From Treponema pedis (GTDB taxonomy: Bacteria > Spirochaetota > Spirochaetia > Treponematales > Treponemataceae): 64,000 nt of DNA. The notes under the pieces were generated by a model that saw only the letters and a list, made by a program, of their open reading frames with translations, was not told where the DNA came from and did no database searches. Position numbers and translations under genes: made by a program. The DNA is taken from contig NZ_CP045670.1 in assembly GCF_017161325.1 (NCBI RefSeq), forward strand, positions 1,915,367 to 1,979,366, written 5' to 3'. Shown in pieces: positions 28,393 to 38,461 of this stretch (position 1 is its first letter; every line of letters starts with the position of its first letter).

Positions 28393-29721
28393 TTAAAAAT
28401 TACCGCCGCCAAGTTTAAACGAAATAGAATATCCTATCGAGCCCTTGGAGGTCGAATTTTTACTTAAAGGATATTTAAAATTAGGCCCCGTACTCATACT
28501 TGCAAATTTATAAATCTTCCAATTTAAATTTAACGAAGTATGGCCTTCCGATTCCGAAATTCTGAATTCCTGAAACATAATTGCCGACAGCTTATCCGTT
28601 CCTATTTTATTTTGCGAAACCGACAAAGCTATATAGTGTTGCCCCTTATTTCCGTTTCCATTAACCGCTTCGGAAGGATTTTTTTTACCGAAACCGTTAT
28701 AAAAATATTGCGCTGAAACCGAAGTATCGGTTTTGGAGCTTGAATACGACGCTCCTATAGTAGCTTGAAAAAAGGGCTTATTTTTTTCTTCATAAACGGT
28801 GCCTGTATTTTCATTTTTGTAAACATAATCGCTTCCCCATGCAAAAACGCCTTCCGCAAAAATACCCACAGTGCCTGCAATACTTCCTGAAAGAGTTGAA
28901 ATTAAACGAGGGGCTTTTTTATAACGATACCACCCTCCTATGCCCAGCTCCCAATCGCCTATAACAAATTCGGCCTTTGCCGCTCCTGCCGTATTTTCAG
29001 GTAAAAATGAAGAAGTATCAGGCAAAAGATAAAGCCAAATATTGTGCTGACTTTTAGGAATTATTATATGCGTCCTGAGAGAAACCGCCCCTTCCCTATC
29101 CAGTTCGGGGTGTTTAGGGTCTATGCGCGAAATATTTATAACGTCGGCGGGACTGTAAAAATACCCGGTACCCCATTTTACGGCATGCTTACCGAAGCGG
29201 AAAAAAACAATATCTTTTGCCGAAAAATCTGTATATAATTCCTGTATCTTAATATTGGGAGCGCCGTTTACCGTAACCGGTGCAATAGGTTCCTTATCCT
29301 TATTTAAAACCGAGCCGTTTAAGTTTTTTTCAAACGGAAAGCCGAAAATAAATTTTCCGTACAGCTTTAAATTCTCAACGGGACGCGCATCAAAAAAAAG
29401 ACTCGCACCCAATACCGTCATAGATTGTTTATAATCTTCTTTTTTTGAATAAGGCTCCTCCCAAATAAAATCTAAACTTAGTTTTGAATCCAAGGAACCT
29501 CCTATTCTAAGTTTACTGTTTTCCAAAGAAACTTGAGCGGTATTTAAGTCGCCTGCCAATTTTAAAGAATTTGAAACATTTTCTTTTTTTGTTTCTTCTT
29601 GAGTAAGCACGGTATTTTCATCGTTTCCGAAAAGCTCATCTTCAAGATTCTCTTTATTTTCCTGAGAAAAAACGGAAACCGAAACCGAAAAACAAAACAA
29701 GATAAAAAATATTTTTTTCAT
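28393..29721 (-). CDS. Outer-membrane beta-barrel protein
   Basis: 442 residues with a signal peptide (KKIFFILFCFSVSVSVFS) and an acidic early segment (DELFGNDEN). The rest alternates polar and hydrophobic residues as beta-strands do, with repeated Gly and aromatic positions (KFIFGFPF, FFRFGKHAVKWGTGYFYSP), and the last residues SISFKLGGGNF fit a terminal barrel strand. It probably lies in the outer membrane. I do not recognise a finer family. It is the last gene of the LolD operon, which suggests it may be a client or part of that envelope-trafficking system. Confidence 0.7.
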   Translation of the reverse strand: MKKIFFILFCFSVSVSVFSQENKENLEDELFGNDENTVLTQEETKKENVSNSLKLAGDLNTAQVSLENSKLRIGGSLDSKLSLDFIWEEPYSKKEDYKQSMTVLGASLFFDARPVENLKLYGKFIFGFPFEKNLNGSVLNKDKEPIAPVTVNGAPNIKIQELYTDFSAKDIVFFRFGKHAVKWGTGYFYSPADVINISRIDPKHPELDREGAVSLRTHIIIPKSQHNIWLYLLPDTSSFLPENTAGAAKAEFVIGDWELGIGGWYRYKKAPRLISTLSGSIAGTVGIFAEGVFAWGSDYVYKNENTGTVYEEKNKPFFQATIGASYSSSKTDTSVSAQYFYNGFGKKNPSEAVNGNGNKGQHYIALSVSQNKIGTDKLSAIMFQEFRISESEGHTSLNLNWKIYKFASMSTGPNFKYPLSKNSTSKGSIGYSISFKLGGGNF

Positions 29722-29747
29722 TGTAAATTTCCTTAAAAAATAAAGAA

Positions 29748-30506
29748 TCAGTTTATTTTTTCCAAATAAGCCTTTGTAAACACCACATCGGGTATTTTGG
29801 AAGTATCGAAATCGGAAAAAATCTGCGTTGTTTTATCGCCCTTATTTATTTCGTTTATATAAATTTGGTGAACGGGAAGATTGGCCTTTCCCAATTTTAC
29901 GTATTTGGGAATAAGGGTCGTGCGCATAAGTCTTCCGCTTGCACCGTAACTTTCAATTTTTAAAATAAGGGGTTCGGTTTTTTTTATAAAATACTTTTCT
30001 TCAGAATATGAGGCGTCCCTCGATAAGGTCTTTGCAGTTACCGCATATACTTCCACCTTACCGACCTTGGCTTCTTCTATTTTTTTTATCTCGTGCGTAT
30101 CTTTAAATTTCGCTTTTTTCTTAACATCGGAAACCTTTGCGTCCGTATCGTTTAAATTTTTCTTAATAGAAGAGTGTGTAAACTGGTGCGAAATCGGGTC
30201 ATAAAACCAAAGATTATTTTTTTCCTGCAAGTATCCCTGCCCCTTATCAACCTCAGGAGCAAGTAAAACAAGCGTCGTTTGGTCTGAAGAATCCCGCCTG
30301 TACAATTTATATTGATATACGGCTTTAGGGGTTTGAGGTTTTTCGGCAATCAGCGAAACCGAACAAGTAAAATCGTCGGTAAAATTCATTCCTTCAAAAA
30401 CTTCTTCAAAAATTTTATACATTTGTTCCGTGCTCGGAACTTCGGCAAACAAAAAACAGCTTACAATTAAAATAAAAAAACTTATAAATATTTTTTTTGT
30501 CTTCAT
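29748..30506 (-). CDS. LolA-like outer-membrane lipoprotein-sorting protein
   Basis: 252 residues with a signal peptide (FISFFILIVSCFLFA). The core resembles the LolA-like PF17131 family: a half-barrel with TLVLLAPEVDKGQGYLQEKNNLWFYDP and the later SGRLMRTTLIPKY segment. It should accept lipoproteins or a hydrophobic ligand in the periplasm from the adjacent ABC transporter. AAGGAG precedes the ATG. It is co-transcribed with two FtsX-type permeases and LolD, and precedes a barrel protein. Confidence 0.8.
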   Translation of the reverse strand: MKTKKIFISFFILIVSCFLFAEVPSTEQMYKIFEEVFEGMNFTDDFTCSVSLIAEKPQTPKAVYQYKLYRRDSSDQTTLVLLAPEVDKGQGYLQEKNNLWFYDPISHQFTHSSIKKNLNDTDAKVSDVKKKAKFKDTHEIKKIEEAKVGKVEVYAVTAKTLSRDASYSEEKYFIKKTEPLILKIESYGASGRLMRTTLIPKYVKLGKANLPVHQIYINEINKGDKTTQIFSDFDTSKIPDVVFTKAYLEKIN

Positions 30507-30525
30507 AAAAACTCCTTAAATTTTA

Positions 30526-31854
30526 TTATTTCCCTACGCGCATAGCTTCGGCAGGCACCATATTTGCAGCCCTGCCTGCGGAAGATACAGCGGCAAGTAA
30601 TGTTAAAAAAATCATTAGTGAAAATTTAGCCGTTACGGAAAGAAACGACAAGTTCCAGCTGAAATACCCGTCTTTTGTAAAAAGTGAAAGGGCGGAAGAA
30701 CTTGCAATCGGAATAAAGGAAACGGCCTGCATCGCTATAATTGCAAGTGCAATACCGGATATGGAGCCTATTATCGAAAGCATCACAGCTTCCGAAATAA
30801 ACAAAAACCTTATGTTCATACGTTTTACTCCGCAAGAGCGCATAGTACCTATTTCACTTTTTCTTTCGTGTACAATCATTCTGAAAGTATTTGAAATACC
30901 TATCATAGTTATAAGTAAAAGAACAAGAAGTATTACAAAGCTCGCCGTCTGTACATAAATAATTAATGTAGCAATCTCGGGAGATGCATCATACATAGAG
31001 ACTACCATATATTTTGTACCCTCCCATTTTCCGTGATTAAGCTGCCGCGTAAGGTCATTTATAGGACGCTGCCGGTTTAAAAGCCTTGCCTGCATTCTGT
31101 TTGTAACCGGTGCATATTCGGAAATCTTTTTTTCAAGCATATCGGCAACCGTTTCCTGCATATTTGCATTTTCCAAAAATATACTGTAGGCGTGAAATCT
31201 GTTTTCAGGCGATTCGGTAATTTTGTTTATGTAAACCTTGTTTGCGTAAACGGAAACTTGCCCTGTAATTGATGTTGAAAGGCTTATTCCCCTAACTTGA
31301 AATTCGGCTACCGTTAATTTACCGGAAGAGGTTTTCGTTTCGCACAAAAGAATATCGTTAAAACGTATATTAAAATTTTCCGCAGTTTGCTCCGAAATTA
31401 AAATCGCATTTTCCGCCTTCATAGTTTCCCAGCTTCCTTCTTTAAAAGAAATACTGTCTTTTAACAATTTTTCTTTATCAAAATCGCAGCCTAAAATCAA
31501 TTGAGAAAAGTCTTTTCCTTCAAAAATAAGCGTACTGTCAAGCTCGGAGCGGCGGGTTACGTACATAGGCTTTATACCCGTTTCGGCAATTACCTTTTCG
31601 ATAAATTCATACGAATCAAGATACTCTTCCGCAGAGTCATCTTCATTTTTATCGCTTGATTTTTGAGCTCCGGCTATCGAAACATGCCCCCCTATTATTT
31701 TTGCAAGCTGATATTCCAAACTCTTCATTGCGCCTTGAGAAAAGCCGTCAATAAAGGTTACGATAAAAAATCCGAAAGCTACGGCAACTACCAGCAGTAT
31801 ACTGCGCCGTTTTTGTCTGTTTAAATTTCTAAATGCTATCTTTAAAATATTCAT
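30526..31854 (-). CDS. LolC/LolE-type ABC transporter permease (FtsX family)
   Basis: 442 residues. An N-terminal membrane helix (LLVVAVAFGFFIVTFIDGF) is followed by a large periplasmic domain of about 230 residues and three C-terminal helices, the FtsX/MacB layout with four membrane segments. The sequence MIVHERKSEIGTMRSCG is the typical cytoplasmic coupling loop. It likely pairs with the permease encoded just upstream and with LolD to release lipoproteins from the inner membrane. A MacB-like export role is also possible. Confidence 0.82.
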   Translation of the reverse strand: MNILKIAFRNLNRQKRRSILLVVAVAFGFFIVTFIDGFSQGAMKSLEYQLAKIIGGHVSIAGAQKSSDKNEDDSAEEYLDSYEFIEKVIAETGIKPMYVTRRSELDSTLIFEGKDFSQLILGCDFDKEKLLKDSISFKEGSWETMKAENAILISEQTAENFNIRFNDILLCETKTSSGKLTVAEFQVRGISLSTSITGQVSVYANKVYINKITESPENRFHAYSIFLENANMQETVADMLEKKISEYAPVTNRMQARLLNRQRPINDLTRQLNHGKWEGTKYMVVSMYDASPEIATLIIYVQTASFVILLVLLLITMIGISNTFRMIVHERKSEIGTMRSCGVKRMNIRFLFISEAVMLSIIGSISGIALAIIAMQAVSFIPIASSSALSLFTKDGYFSWNLSFLSVTAKFSLMIFLTLLAAVSSAGRAANMVPAEAMRVGK

Positions 31855-31881
31855 AAATTACTTCCTTAAAATAAATTCCCG

Positions 31882-33409
31882 CTAGCTGTTAATCGCTTCA
31901 AGCGGACTTATTTTTAATGCAAGTTTTATCGGATAAATATTTGCCGCAAAACCTGCCGCAAACATTGCAAAAGCCGTACCCAGCACCGATAAAATCGAAA
32001 TATTAACCTTTACGTTATAACCTCCGAAAAGCAAAGCGAAGCCGCTTCCGAAGCGTAAATTTAAAGAATTAAAAATTATAGCCGTAATTAAGGCTAAAAT
32101 AATTCCTGCCCCTGCACCGGTAAACGACATAAAAAAAGATTCCGCATAAAATATTTTTTTTTACAAAACCTTTTTTTGCTCCTATTGCCCGCATTGTGCC
32201 TATTTCTGAAGTACGTTCCATAACCGAAACTACAAGGGTATTCATAATTACGATTAACACCACCACTGAAAGAAGAACTAAAATAACCGTAAGCATTTTT
32301 TTTGTCGCGTTTATTCTGGCCGAATATGAGGCCATACCCTTATCCCAAAGAAGAGCTTGAGCTTTAATATCCTCGTTAAGAAACCATTTATTTAATTCGT
32401 CGGCAGTTTGCTCCGTAAAAAATCCGTTTTTTAACTTTATCGCAATATGGTGCCAAGCCTCCGTATCCGCCATATTAAGACTGTCGCGCAATTCGGTACT
32501 GCCCAAAATATTTTCCACATCGGCTTCGGTTAAGCCCTTTCCCGAAACATCGGCCTTTTCATCAAACATATTTTCTTCGGAGCCGAAAAGGTCTTCTTCG
32601 GATTTACCTGAAAGACTTAAGTCTATCGAAGAAGGAATTTCCGTTGCAACCTTTGCTCCCATTATCATACCCGCCAACATTCTGCAAGAGTTTATATCGC
32701 AATAACTTATTCTGCCTATATCGGTATCTGGGTGCGCATAGTTAAAAAAGCCCGTAATGCGAACCTTTTTAGTTTTGGTTTTTTCACCGTAAGCTGTAAT
32801 AACAATCTCATCTCCGATTTTTAATTCCCTTTCAAAATATTTTTCAAAGGCTTCTTTGGTGCTTTTAGGCATAAGAAAAAATTCTTCGTTATTTTGTTGA
32901 GGAAAAGAGCCTTCGTAAACTTGTATCGTATCGAACATTTTTTTATAACTTTCAGGCTCAATACCAAGGCAGTTAGTAAAGGGAGGAAATCCGTTTTTTT
33001 TATTATCGGCTTCCCATGAATCGGGAAGGTTTACGGGTTTTAAAGTATTGTGTTGAGAAACCGCACTCGGTGTAAAAGAAAGCACCCCGTCCACAGTTTT
33101 TAATTTGGAATAAATTTTTTCCTTTTGGGGAAGATACGGCATTTTAAGGGAACCCCTGCCTACTGAAATTCCGCTTACTCCTACAAGCTCTACAAAAGAT
33201 TTATCGTTTTCAGGCTTTCCCGTAATTAAAATATGCCCCGTAAAATCGCTTATACAGACATTTTTAGTTTGTTCTTCGGCAAAATTTAAAAGGCCCAAAC
33301 CGAGTATAATTAAAAAAGTACCCAATCCTATTAACGACAAAGTTATAAGCGTTTTCGCCTTATTGGAAAAAATATTTTTTAAAGCCATTTTAGTAATTGT
33401 TTTATTCAT
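31882..33409 (-). CDS. LolC/LolE-type permease, frameshifted in a 9-T run
   Basis: About 508 residues after correction, with the same FtsX layout as its neighbour but a longer periplasmic domain. It starts MNKTITKMALKNIFSNKAKT. The coupling loop is VMERTSEIGTMRAIGAKKGF. The frames join at 32154-32162: with eight T instead of nine, FVKK continues into the final helices (GAGAGIILALITAIIF). In the observed frame it would lose the last three membrane helices. CGGAGAAATTAAG precedes the ATG. It probably forms a heterodimer with the product of 30526-31854. Confidence 0.8.
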
Positions 33410-33482
33410 CTTAATTTCTCCGTAAATATAAAAAGTAAAAACAGAAAATATTTTTGCGTTTATATTTCACTGTTCTTTATTT

Positions 33483-34235
33483 TTATGCGGAAATTTTTAT
33501 ATCTTCCACAATGTTACCGTCCAAAATTTTAATGCGGTGCTCAGTCAAATTTACTATTTTCGCATCGTGAGTGGAAAAGATAAAAGTTGTTTTTAACTCT
33601 TTATTTACTTCTTTCATTAACTCCAAAATTTGGTCTCCCGTCTTCGAATCAAGGTTTGCCGTAGGCTCGTCCGCCAATACTATTGAAGGCTTTGTAACCA
33701 GGGCTCGGGCAATCGCAACACGCTGTCTTTGTCCGCCTGAAAGTTCATTGGATTTATGATGTGTCCAATCCGTTAAACCTACCTTATCGATTAAATAACG
33801 AATCCATTCTTTTTGTTTTTCTTTTGATTCCTTTGCCTTGCCGAAAAGAAGAGGAAATTCGATATTTTCATAAACATTTAAAACCGGAATAAGATTAAAA
33901 GATTGAAAAATAAAACCTAAATATTCATGCCTTAATATTGTCATCTTTTTATCCAATTTTGAAGAGATTTTAACCTTTTTATTTTTTCTTTTTGAAAGCG
34001 AAGCAAAATCGCTTTTACCGTAAATGCTGTTATTATTTATAAAAAGCTCTCCTTCAGTCGGAGTATCGATTAAACCTATCATATTTAAAATAGTGGACTT
34101 CCCGGAACCTGAAGGCCCCGAAATGGAAACAAATTCCCCCTGTTCCACGGAAAAATTTACCCCCTTTACCGCTTCAACTTCAAGTTTACCCAGAGGATAG
34201 GTTTTACGTAAATTTTTAGCTTGTACAATACTCAT
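33483..34235 (-). CDS. LolD-type ABC transporter ATPase
   Basis: 250 residues. Walker A GPSGSGKS (40-47), Q-loop Gln111, signature LSGGQ (165-169), Walker B IVLADEP (185-191). A lysine-rich insertion of about 30 residues (73-100) separates strands before the Q-loop and is not in E. coli LolD. It powers the two FtsX-type permeases encoded next. A strong promoter precedes the gene, and AAGGAG precedes the ATG. Confidence 0.88.
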   Translation of the reverse strand: MSIVQAKNLRKTYPLGKLEVEAVKGVNFSVEQGEFVSISGPSGSGKSTILNMIGLIDTPTEGELFINNNSIYGKSDFASLSKRKNKKVKISSKLDKKMTILRHEYLGFIFQSFNLIPVLNVYENIEFPLLFGKAKESKEKQKEWIRYLIDKVGLTDWTHHKSNELSGGQRQRVAIARALVTKPSIVLADEPTANLDSKTGDQILELMKEVNKELKTTFIFSTHDAKIVNLTEHRIKILDGNIVEDIKISA

Positions 34236-34347
34236 AGTTTTCTCCTTAATTTAAAAATTTAAACCAATCAAGACCGCCTGAAGCCTTTATAAAGCAACAG
34301 TTAAGCCTTAAAATAGTTTTATAGCTTGATATAATACAATGTTTCAG

Positions 34348-34376
34348 ATAATAGCACAGCCGTACTTTTTTGTCAA
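34348..34376 (-). promoter_or_regulatory. Promoter of the lolD operon
   Basis: Minus strand TTGACA (34371-34376), 17 bases, TATTAT (34348-34353). It leaves a leader of about 105 bases before lolD and should drive five genes. Confidence 0.72.
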
Positions 34377-34413
34377 GTGTTTTAACGAAAATACCGATAA
34401 AAATTTAATTGCT

Positions 34414-37260
34414 TCAATCCTTTGCGGGTAAAGCAATATTTTTTGCCCAATCAGGTTTGCTGTCTTCAAGTATATCCGCAAAATTGTCCGTATATACTTT
34501 TTCTTTCCATTGTTCATCATTTAAGCGATTGTAAACGGGCTGTTTAAATTCGTAATAGTTAAAACAATAACCTACGGCAACGCGTTTTCCTCCTTGCGCA
34601 TCATTAAGCGGAACATAAATTCTATACGGAATACCTGTTGCGGTTTCCAATGCGGTTCCGGTTTCGTGATTTGTAAACACATCGGCAACCAATGCCGATT
34701 TGAGAAGATTTTCATCGAGTTCGCTTCCCGACGGAGCGGCAATAAGTACAATACGAACAAGCTCGAAAGGAATTGAGGCAATCCATTTTATATCTTCTTT
34801 CGATACGGGTTTATCTTGAATTTCAAGCTCTACAATTTCGGCAGCCTTTTTACAAAGCGTTTCAAAATTTTTTAAAATATCCTGCACGGATTCGTCAATT
34901 AAGCCGTAACCGCCCAATACATTTGAAAGAAGACCGATTGAATTTGCGGTATTTTTAAAAAACGGTAAATTGGGTTCAATATAATGGACTAAATGAGGAA
35001 CTTCTTCGGTTCTAAATGTCGCTTCTTCATCGTAACCTCCTCCGTATTCCGCACCGCTCATCTTTGCATATAAAATAGTATCATGTCTAAGTTCAGCCCA
35101 AGCCCCATGTGCGGAAAGTAAACTCTTCCTGTTCCATTCAGGTGTTTCGGTAAAATAAAAACCTGCCCCCTGTTCAAATTGCGCAAGAAGAGAAATACCG
35201 TTTAAAACCCTTGAGTAATAAGTATGGCCTAAAACTTTTTCCGGATTTGACAGGATTGCCCTTTCAAAACCGTCCAATATCGGTTTTAATAACTTAAATT
35301 TTCTATACTCGTCCTGTAAAAGAAAATCCGCCGCTTTTGAACCGAGAGCCTTCATTATATCCAAACCGCTTACCATACCTCTGCCTATATTATTGCCGTT
35401 TTCGTCAATGCCCGTTAAACGCGGTGCGCTTACGGAATGATGTATAAAAGAATCTAAAACAAACCTTTGACCGAATAAACGCCAGCCCATAGGAGGCCGT
35501 CTTTCTTCTTCGGTACCTTCGGAAGGAGAATAAAAAACCGAAGAACCTGCAATTGCAGGAGGCTTAAGCTTTTTATGAGCATCTTTCATAAAGGCTATAA
35601 GATTTTTTTTATCCGAACTCCATTCTTTAAAATTTTTTACATTGTATTCCCCCCATAAGGGCAATACCTCTTTAAACGATAAATCATCGGATAAGCCTAT
35701 TAAAGCCGTTATCGGCTCAAATAAATTACACCATTCGGTATAAAGCTTTTCATTGTTTTTTACGGTTTCGGTTATTAAAAGAGCAATAGGCTCCATATTC
35801 ATCGTAAGGTCTTCCGACCCGGAAGCCTCCTGTCCGTTTTGAGATAAAACTTTAGGCCCCTTATCGGCAATTAAAAAATGAATATGACCGAACCACATCA
35901 TAGCTCTAAAATAAGCTTCAAGTTTTTTATTTTTTGTATAATGTCCCCGCGGTTTATACTGCGAATAATCCTCGCTCATATAATTTTTATCGGCAAAGGT
36001 AAAAATTTCAGACCGCATCAGTCCTTCGGCACCGTATATAAGCTCTATTTCCTTTCGCACCTTATCGGGATATTCTTTAAGCACGGTTTCTTTATCCGGT
36101 TCTTCATAAATAATTTCGTCGTTACCGTACTTATCCTCACCTTTTTTAGGCTGTCCGCTCAATTTAAGAAGGGCTTGTGCCGTAAGAAAATAAAGTTTTG
36201 CTTTTTCCAGGGTTTCTTCTTTTGCAGTTATGGCGGAGGAAGTATTTACCTTCTCCAAATCTTTTAAGAAAAGAGTAACCAAAGTTTCCAATTTCGGCAT
36301 AAAAAACGTTTCTTCACAATACTGCAAAAGCCGGTCAAAAACCAAGTGCTGAGAATGTGCAATTAAATCCGTAGTTATAAAAACGGGGTCTTCTTTATAA
36401 TCGGATTTAAATATGGAGGATAAATGATTTTGATAAAGAGAAATCATATCGTCGGGGCTAAAAGAGTCAAGCCCATATTCTTTTTTGTTTACGTTTTGAA
36501 AAATAAGCCTTTTTTCTTCAAGCATATTCCTTTCAAGAGCCGAAAGATAATTAAAACCGCATATCGGATAAAACTCGGAGGGGCGTCCGTTTGTTTTATA
36601 CAGCATTGAAATGATTTTATTCATCTTAAGGTCTTCATTTAATATAAGGTCCGCACCGAAAACCAAGCCTGTTTTTCCATTCAGTTCGGTTTTATAAAAC
36701 AGGTTTACATTATCTTGAAATTCAAAAAAGCCCGTATCATCTTCTTCGTCCGCGGCACTTTTAACAGGCTCTCCTAAAATGGGAATAACAGTTGAAAACG
36801 GAACAGGAATACCTTTCGGAAGTTTTTTTAAATCGGCATTGCTTTTTATATTTTCAATTTCCGTATTTTCAAGCGGATAAAACATACAAACCTTGCTTCC
36901 GACAACTGCCGTCTTTTCGGTTTTAAATTCTTCCTGCGAAAGAGGCATAAAGATAAGTTTATCGTTAAGATATTTTTGATGAGCACGCGCTTTCGGGGCT
37001 TTTTTTTCAAGCGGTAAATATATAGTTACGGGAGGTTCTTTTTCTAAAACGGCCTTAACATCTTTTTGCAGATTATCATTTGAATTCTCGGCCTTCGAAC
37101 CTATGTTGTCGGAAACGGATACGGCCTTATCATCTCCGCTCCCTTTGCATGAGCCTAAAACAAAGCTTAAAAATACAAACAATATCGCAATATAAATACA
37201 AACGGTTTTTAAAGCCGCATACCGTAATTCGGTGAATTTACTAAAAATATAATTACACAT
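34414..37260 (-). CDS. Large DUF3160-type lipoprotein
   Basis: 948 residues from ATG 37260. A hydrophobic signal region ends in LSFVLGSC, a lipobox-like site, so the protein is probably lipid-anchored in the periplasm or at the surface. Family marks of DUF3160 are TTDLIAHSQHLVFDRLLQY and YKPRGHYTKNKKLEAYFRAM; the C-terminal half reads LLAQFEQGAGFYFTETPEWN and AELRHDTILYAK. The function of the family is not established. A GTG at 37278 would give six more residues but lies within the promoter. The gene has no Shine-Dalgarno sequence. Confidence 0.8.
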   Translation of the reverse strand: MCNYIFSKFTELRYAALKTVCIYIAILFVFLSFVLGSCKGSGDDKAVSVSDNIGSKAENSNDNLQKDVKAVLEKEPPVTIYLPLEKKAPKARAHQKYLNDKLIFMPLSQEEFKTEKTAVVGSKVCMFYPLENTEIENIKSNADLKKLPKGIPVPFSTVIPILGEPVKSAADEEDDTGFFEFQDNVNLFYKTELNGKTGLVFGADLILNEDLKMNKIISMLYKTNGRPSEFYPICGFNYLSALERNMLEEKRLIFQNVNKKEYGLDSFSPDDMISLYQNHLSSIFKSDYKEDPVFITTDLIAHSQHLVFDRLLQYCEETFFMPKLETLVTLFLKDLEKVNTSSAITAKEETLEKAKLYFLTAQALLKLSGQPKKGEDKYGNDEIIYEEPDKETVLKEYPDKVRKEIELIYGAEGLMRSEIFTFADKNYMSEDYSQYKPRGHYTKNKKLEAYFRAMMWFGHIHFLIADKGPKVLSQNGQEASGSEDLTMNMEPIALLITETVKNNEKLYTEWCNLFEPITALIGLSDDLSFKEVLPLWGEYNVKNFKEWSSDKKNLIAFMKDAHKKLKPPAIAGSSVFYSPSEGTEEERRPPMGWRLFGQRFVLDSFIHHSVSAPRLTGIDENGNNIGRGMVSGLDIMKALGSKAADFLLQDEYRKFKLLKPILDGFERAILSNPEKVLGHTYYSRVLNGISLLAQFEQGAGFYFTETPEWNRKSLLSAHGAWAELRHDTILYAKMSGAEYGGGYDEEATFRTEEVPHLVHYIEPNLPFFKNTANSIGLLSNVLGGYGLIDESVQDILKNFETLCKKAAEIVELEIQDKPVSKEDIKWIASIPFELVRIVLIAAPSGSELDENLLKSALVADVFTNHETGTALETATGIPYRIYVPLNDAQGGKRVAVGYCFNYYEFKQPVYNRLNDEQWKEKVYTDNFADILEDSKPDWAKNIALPAKD

Positions 37261-37266
37261 ACCGTA

Positions 37267-37295
37267 ATTATATTGCACAAAATATCAAATGTCAA
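37267..37295 (-). promoter_or_regulatory. Consensus promoter of the DUF3160 gene, placed for a leaderless mRNA
   Basis: Minus strand TTGACA (37290-37295), exactly 17 bases, TATAAT (37267-37272), then six bases to ATG 37260. Transcription should start at or next to the ATG. Confidence 0.72.
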
Positions 37296-37312
37296 CTTAA
37301 AAATTTAAATTA

Positions 37313-37897
37313 TCAATACTTTGTGTTAAATAAAAAATCCGTTTCGACGGCACCTTCCCGTATAACTGCCGGTTTTTCCCCTACAAGGCTTATTATGGTA
37401 GAGGCGGCACATATTTTATCGTTATAGACTTTCCCTCCGTCAACAATCAGAGGAATTATATCTTCAAATTCTTTTTTTATATCCTCTATCTTCGTCAATG
37501 CGGGAAAAGCCGAATAATTTACGCTTGTAGAATAAATAGGAGCCCCTGTTTTTTTTATTACGGAACGAAGCCAATCGTCATCGGGACATCTAAAAGCCGA
37601 AGTGCCTCCGTTTTCCGTATCTTTAACAATCAAAGTAAGAGGAGCGGGCCATAAGCCGAATAATTCTTTAGGAACGGACGAAGATGTATAGTTAAAAATA
37701 TCTTCAGGTTCCGCAATAAGGGTAATAAGCTCCTTGGAAGGCGGCCGTCTTTTAATTTTAAAAATTTCCCGCTTTGTGTACGGAACAATACCCGAAAACC
37801 CGTATATCGTATCGGTAGGAATAATTATCACCTTGCCGCTTTTTAAAAAAGAAGCCGCAATATCGGCAGAATCAGCCCCGTCTTTTTGAATAAGCAT
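37313..37897 (-). CDS. L-threonylcarbamoyladenylate synthase (YrdC/Sua5 family)
   Basis: Makes threonylcarbamoyl-AMP from threonine, bicarbonate and ATP for t6A37 in ANN-decoding tRNAs. 194 residues from ATG 37897, the short YrdC/TsaC form without the Sua5 C-terminal domain. The family signature is visible: IIIPTDTIYGFSG, then KIKRRPPSKELI and the later STSVNYSA. It overlaps the ftsB-like gene by 26 bases. Confidence 0.87.
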   Translation of the reverse strand: MLIQKDGADSADIAASFLKSGKVIIIPTDTIYGFSGIVPYTKREIFKIKRRPPSKELITLIAEPEDIFNYTSSSVPKELFGLWPAPLTLIVKDTENGGTSAFRCPDDDWLRSVIKKTGAPIYSTSVNYSAFPALTKIEDIKKEFEDIIPLIVDGGKVYNDKICAASTIISLVGEKPAVIREGAVETDFLFNTKY

Positions 37898-38321
37898 CTT
37901 TTTTAACCGCAAACATCTCGAAAATTACCGCAATAATCCCCATAGAAACGGCAATTGTCTTACATACATAATCCGAAAGAAAATGAGGTTTTGAAATTTT
38001 AAGCACGGCCCCGGGATTAAAAGTTTTACCGAAGCCTGAATTAAAATTAACCAGTTTTATAATTCCTTCATTTTCATATATATATCCCAACTCATGAGCA
38101 TAAACCGCAATTGTTTCCGGATTATACGTTAAATTCTTTATATAACCGTCAAGTTCAAACCCGGTTTTATTTAAAGAATTAACATGTTCAATCAGCGCAT
38201 CTCTTTGTACTTCCATAAACCGCTTTGAATAAATTCCCTTAGCTCCGAAAAATAGTGTAAGGATACTGTAACTAAGAACGGTAATAAAAACGGGTACAAC
38301 TACCCTAAAATATATTTTCAT
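37872..38321 (-). CDS. FtsB/DivIC-like septum protein
   Basis: 149 residues. One membrane helix at 6-26 (VVVPVFITVLSYSILTLFFG), a short coiled-coil segment (RFMEVQRDALIEHVNSLNKTGFELDGYIKNL) and the typical ETIAVYAHELGYIYENE motif that follows it in FtsB-family proteins, then a second hydrophobic helix near 120-137 that ordinary FtsB lacks. Probably part of the divisome. The ATG lacks a ribosome binding site; TATAAT lies eight bases away. Confidence 0.75.
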   Translation of the reverse strand: MKIYFRVVVPVFITVLSYSILTLFFGAKGIYSKRFMEVQRDALIEHVNSLNKTGFELDGYIKNLTYNPETIAVYAHELGYIYENEGIIKLVNFNSGFGKTFNPGAVLKISKPHFLSDYVCKTIAVSMGIIAVIFEMFAVKKDAYSKRRG

Positions 38322-38409
38322 AATCTTACATTATATAACGGCATCTTTTTCTTTTTTCTTGAATTTTATTTAAAACCGTGCATAATTATTATCATATATA
38401 TTTAGGTTC

Positions 38410-38439
38410 TTTACAAATTCAGCCGATATATAGTATAAT
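38410..38439 (+). promoter_or_regulatory. Promoter of the acidic-protein gene
   Basis: TTTACA at 38410, 18 bases, TATAAT at 38434, with a short leader carrying GGGAG before ATG 38462. Confidence 0.65.
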
Positions 38440-38461
38440 TAAGCAGGCAGGGAGACAAAGC

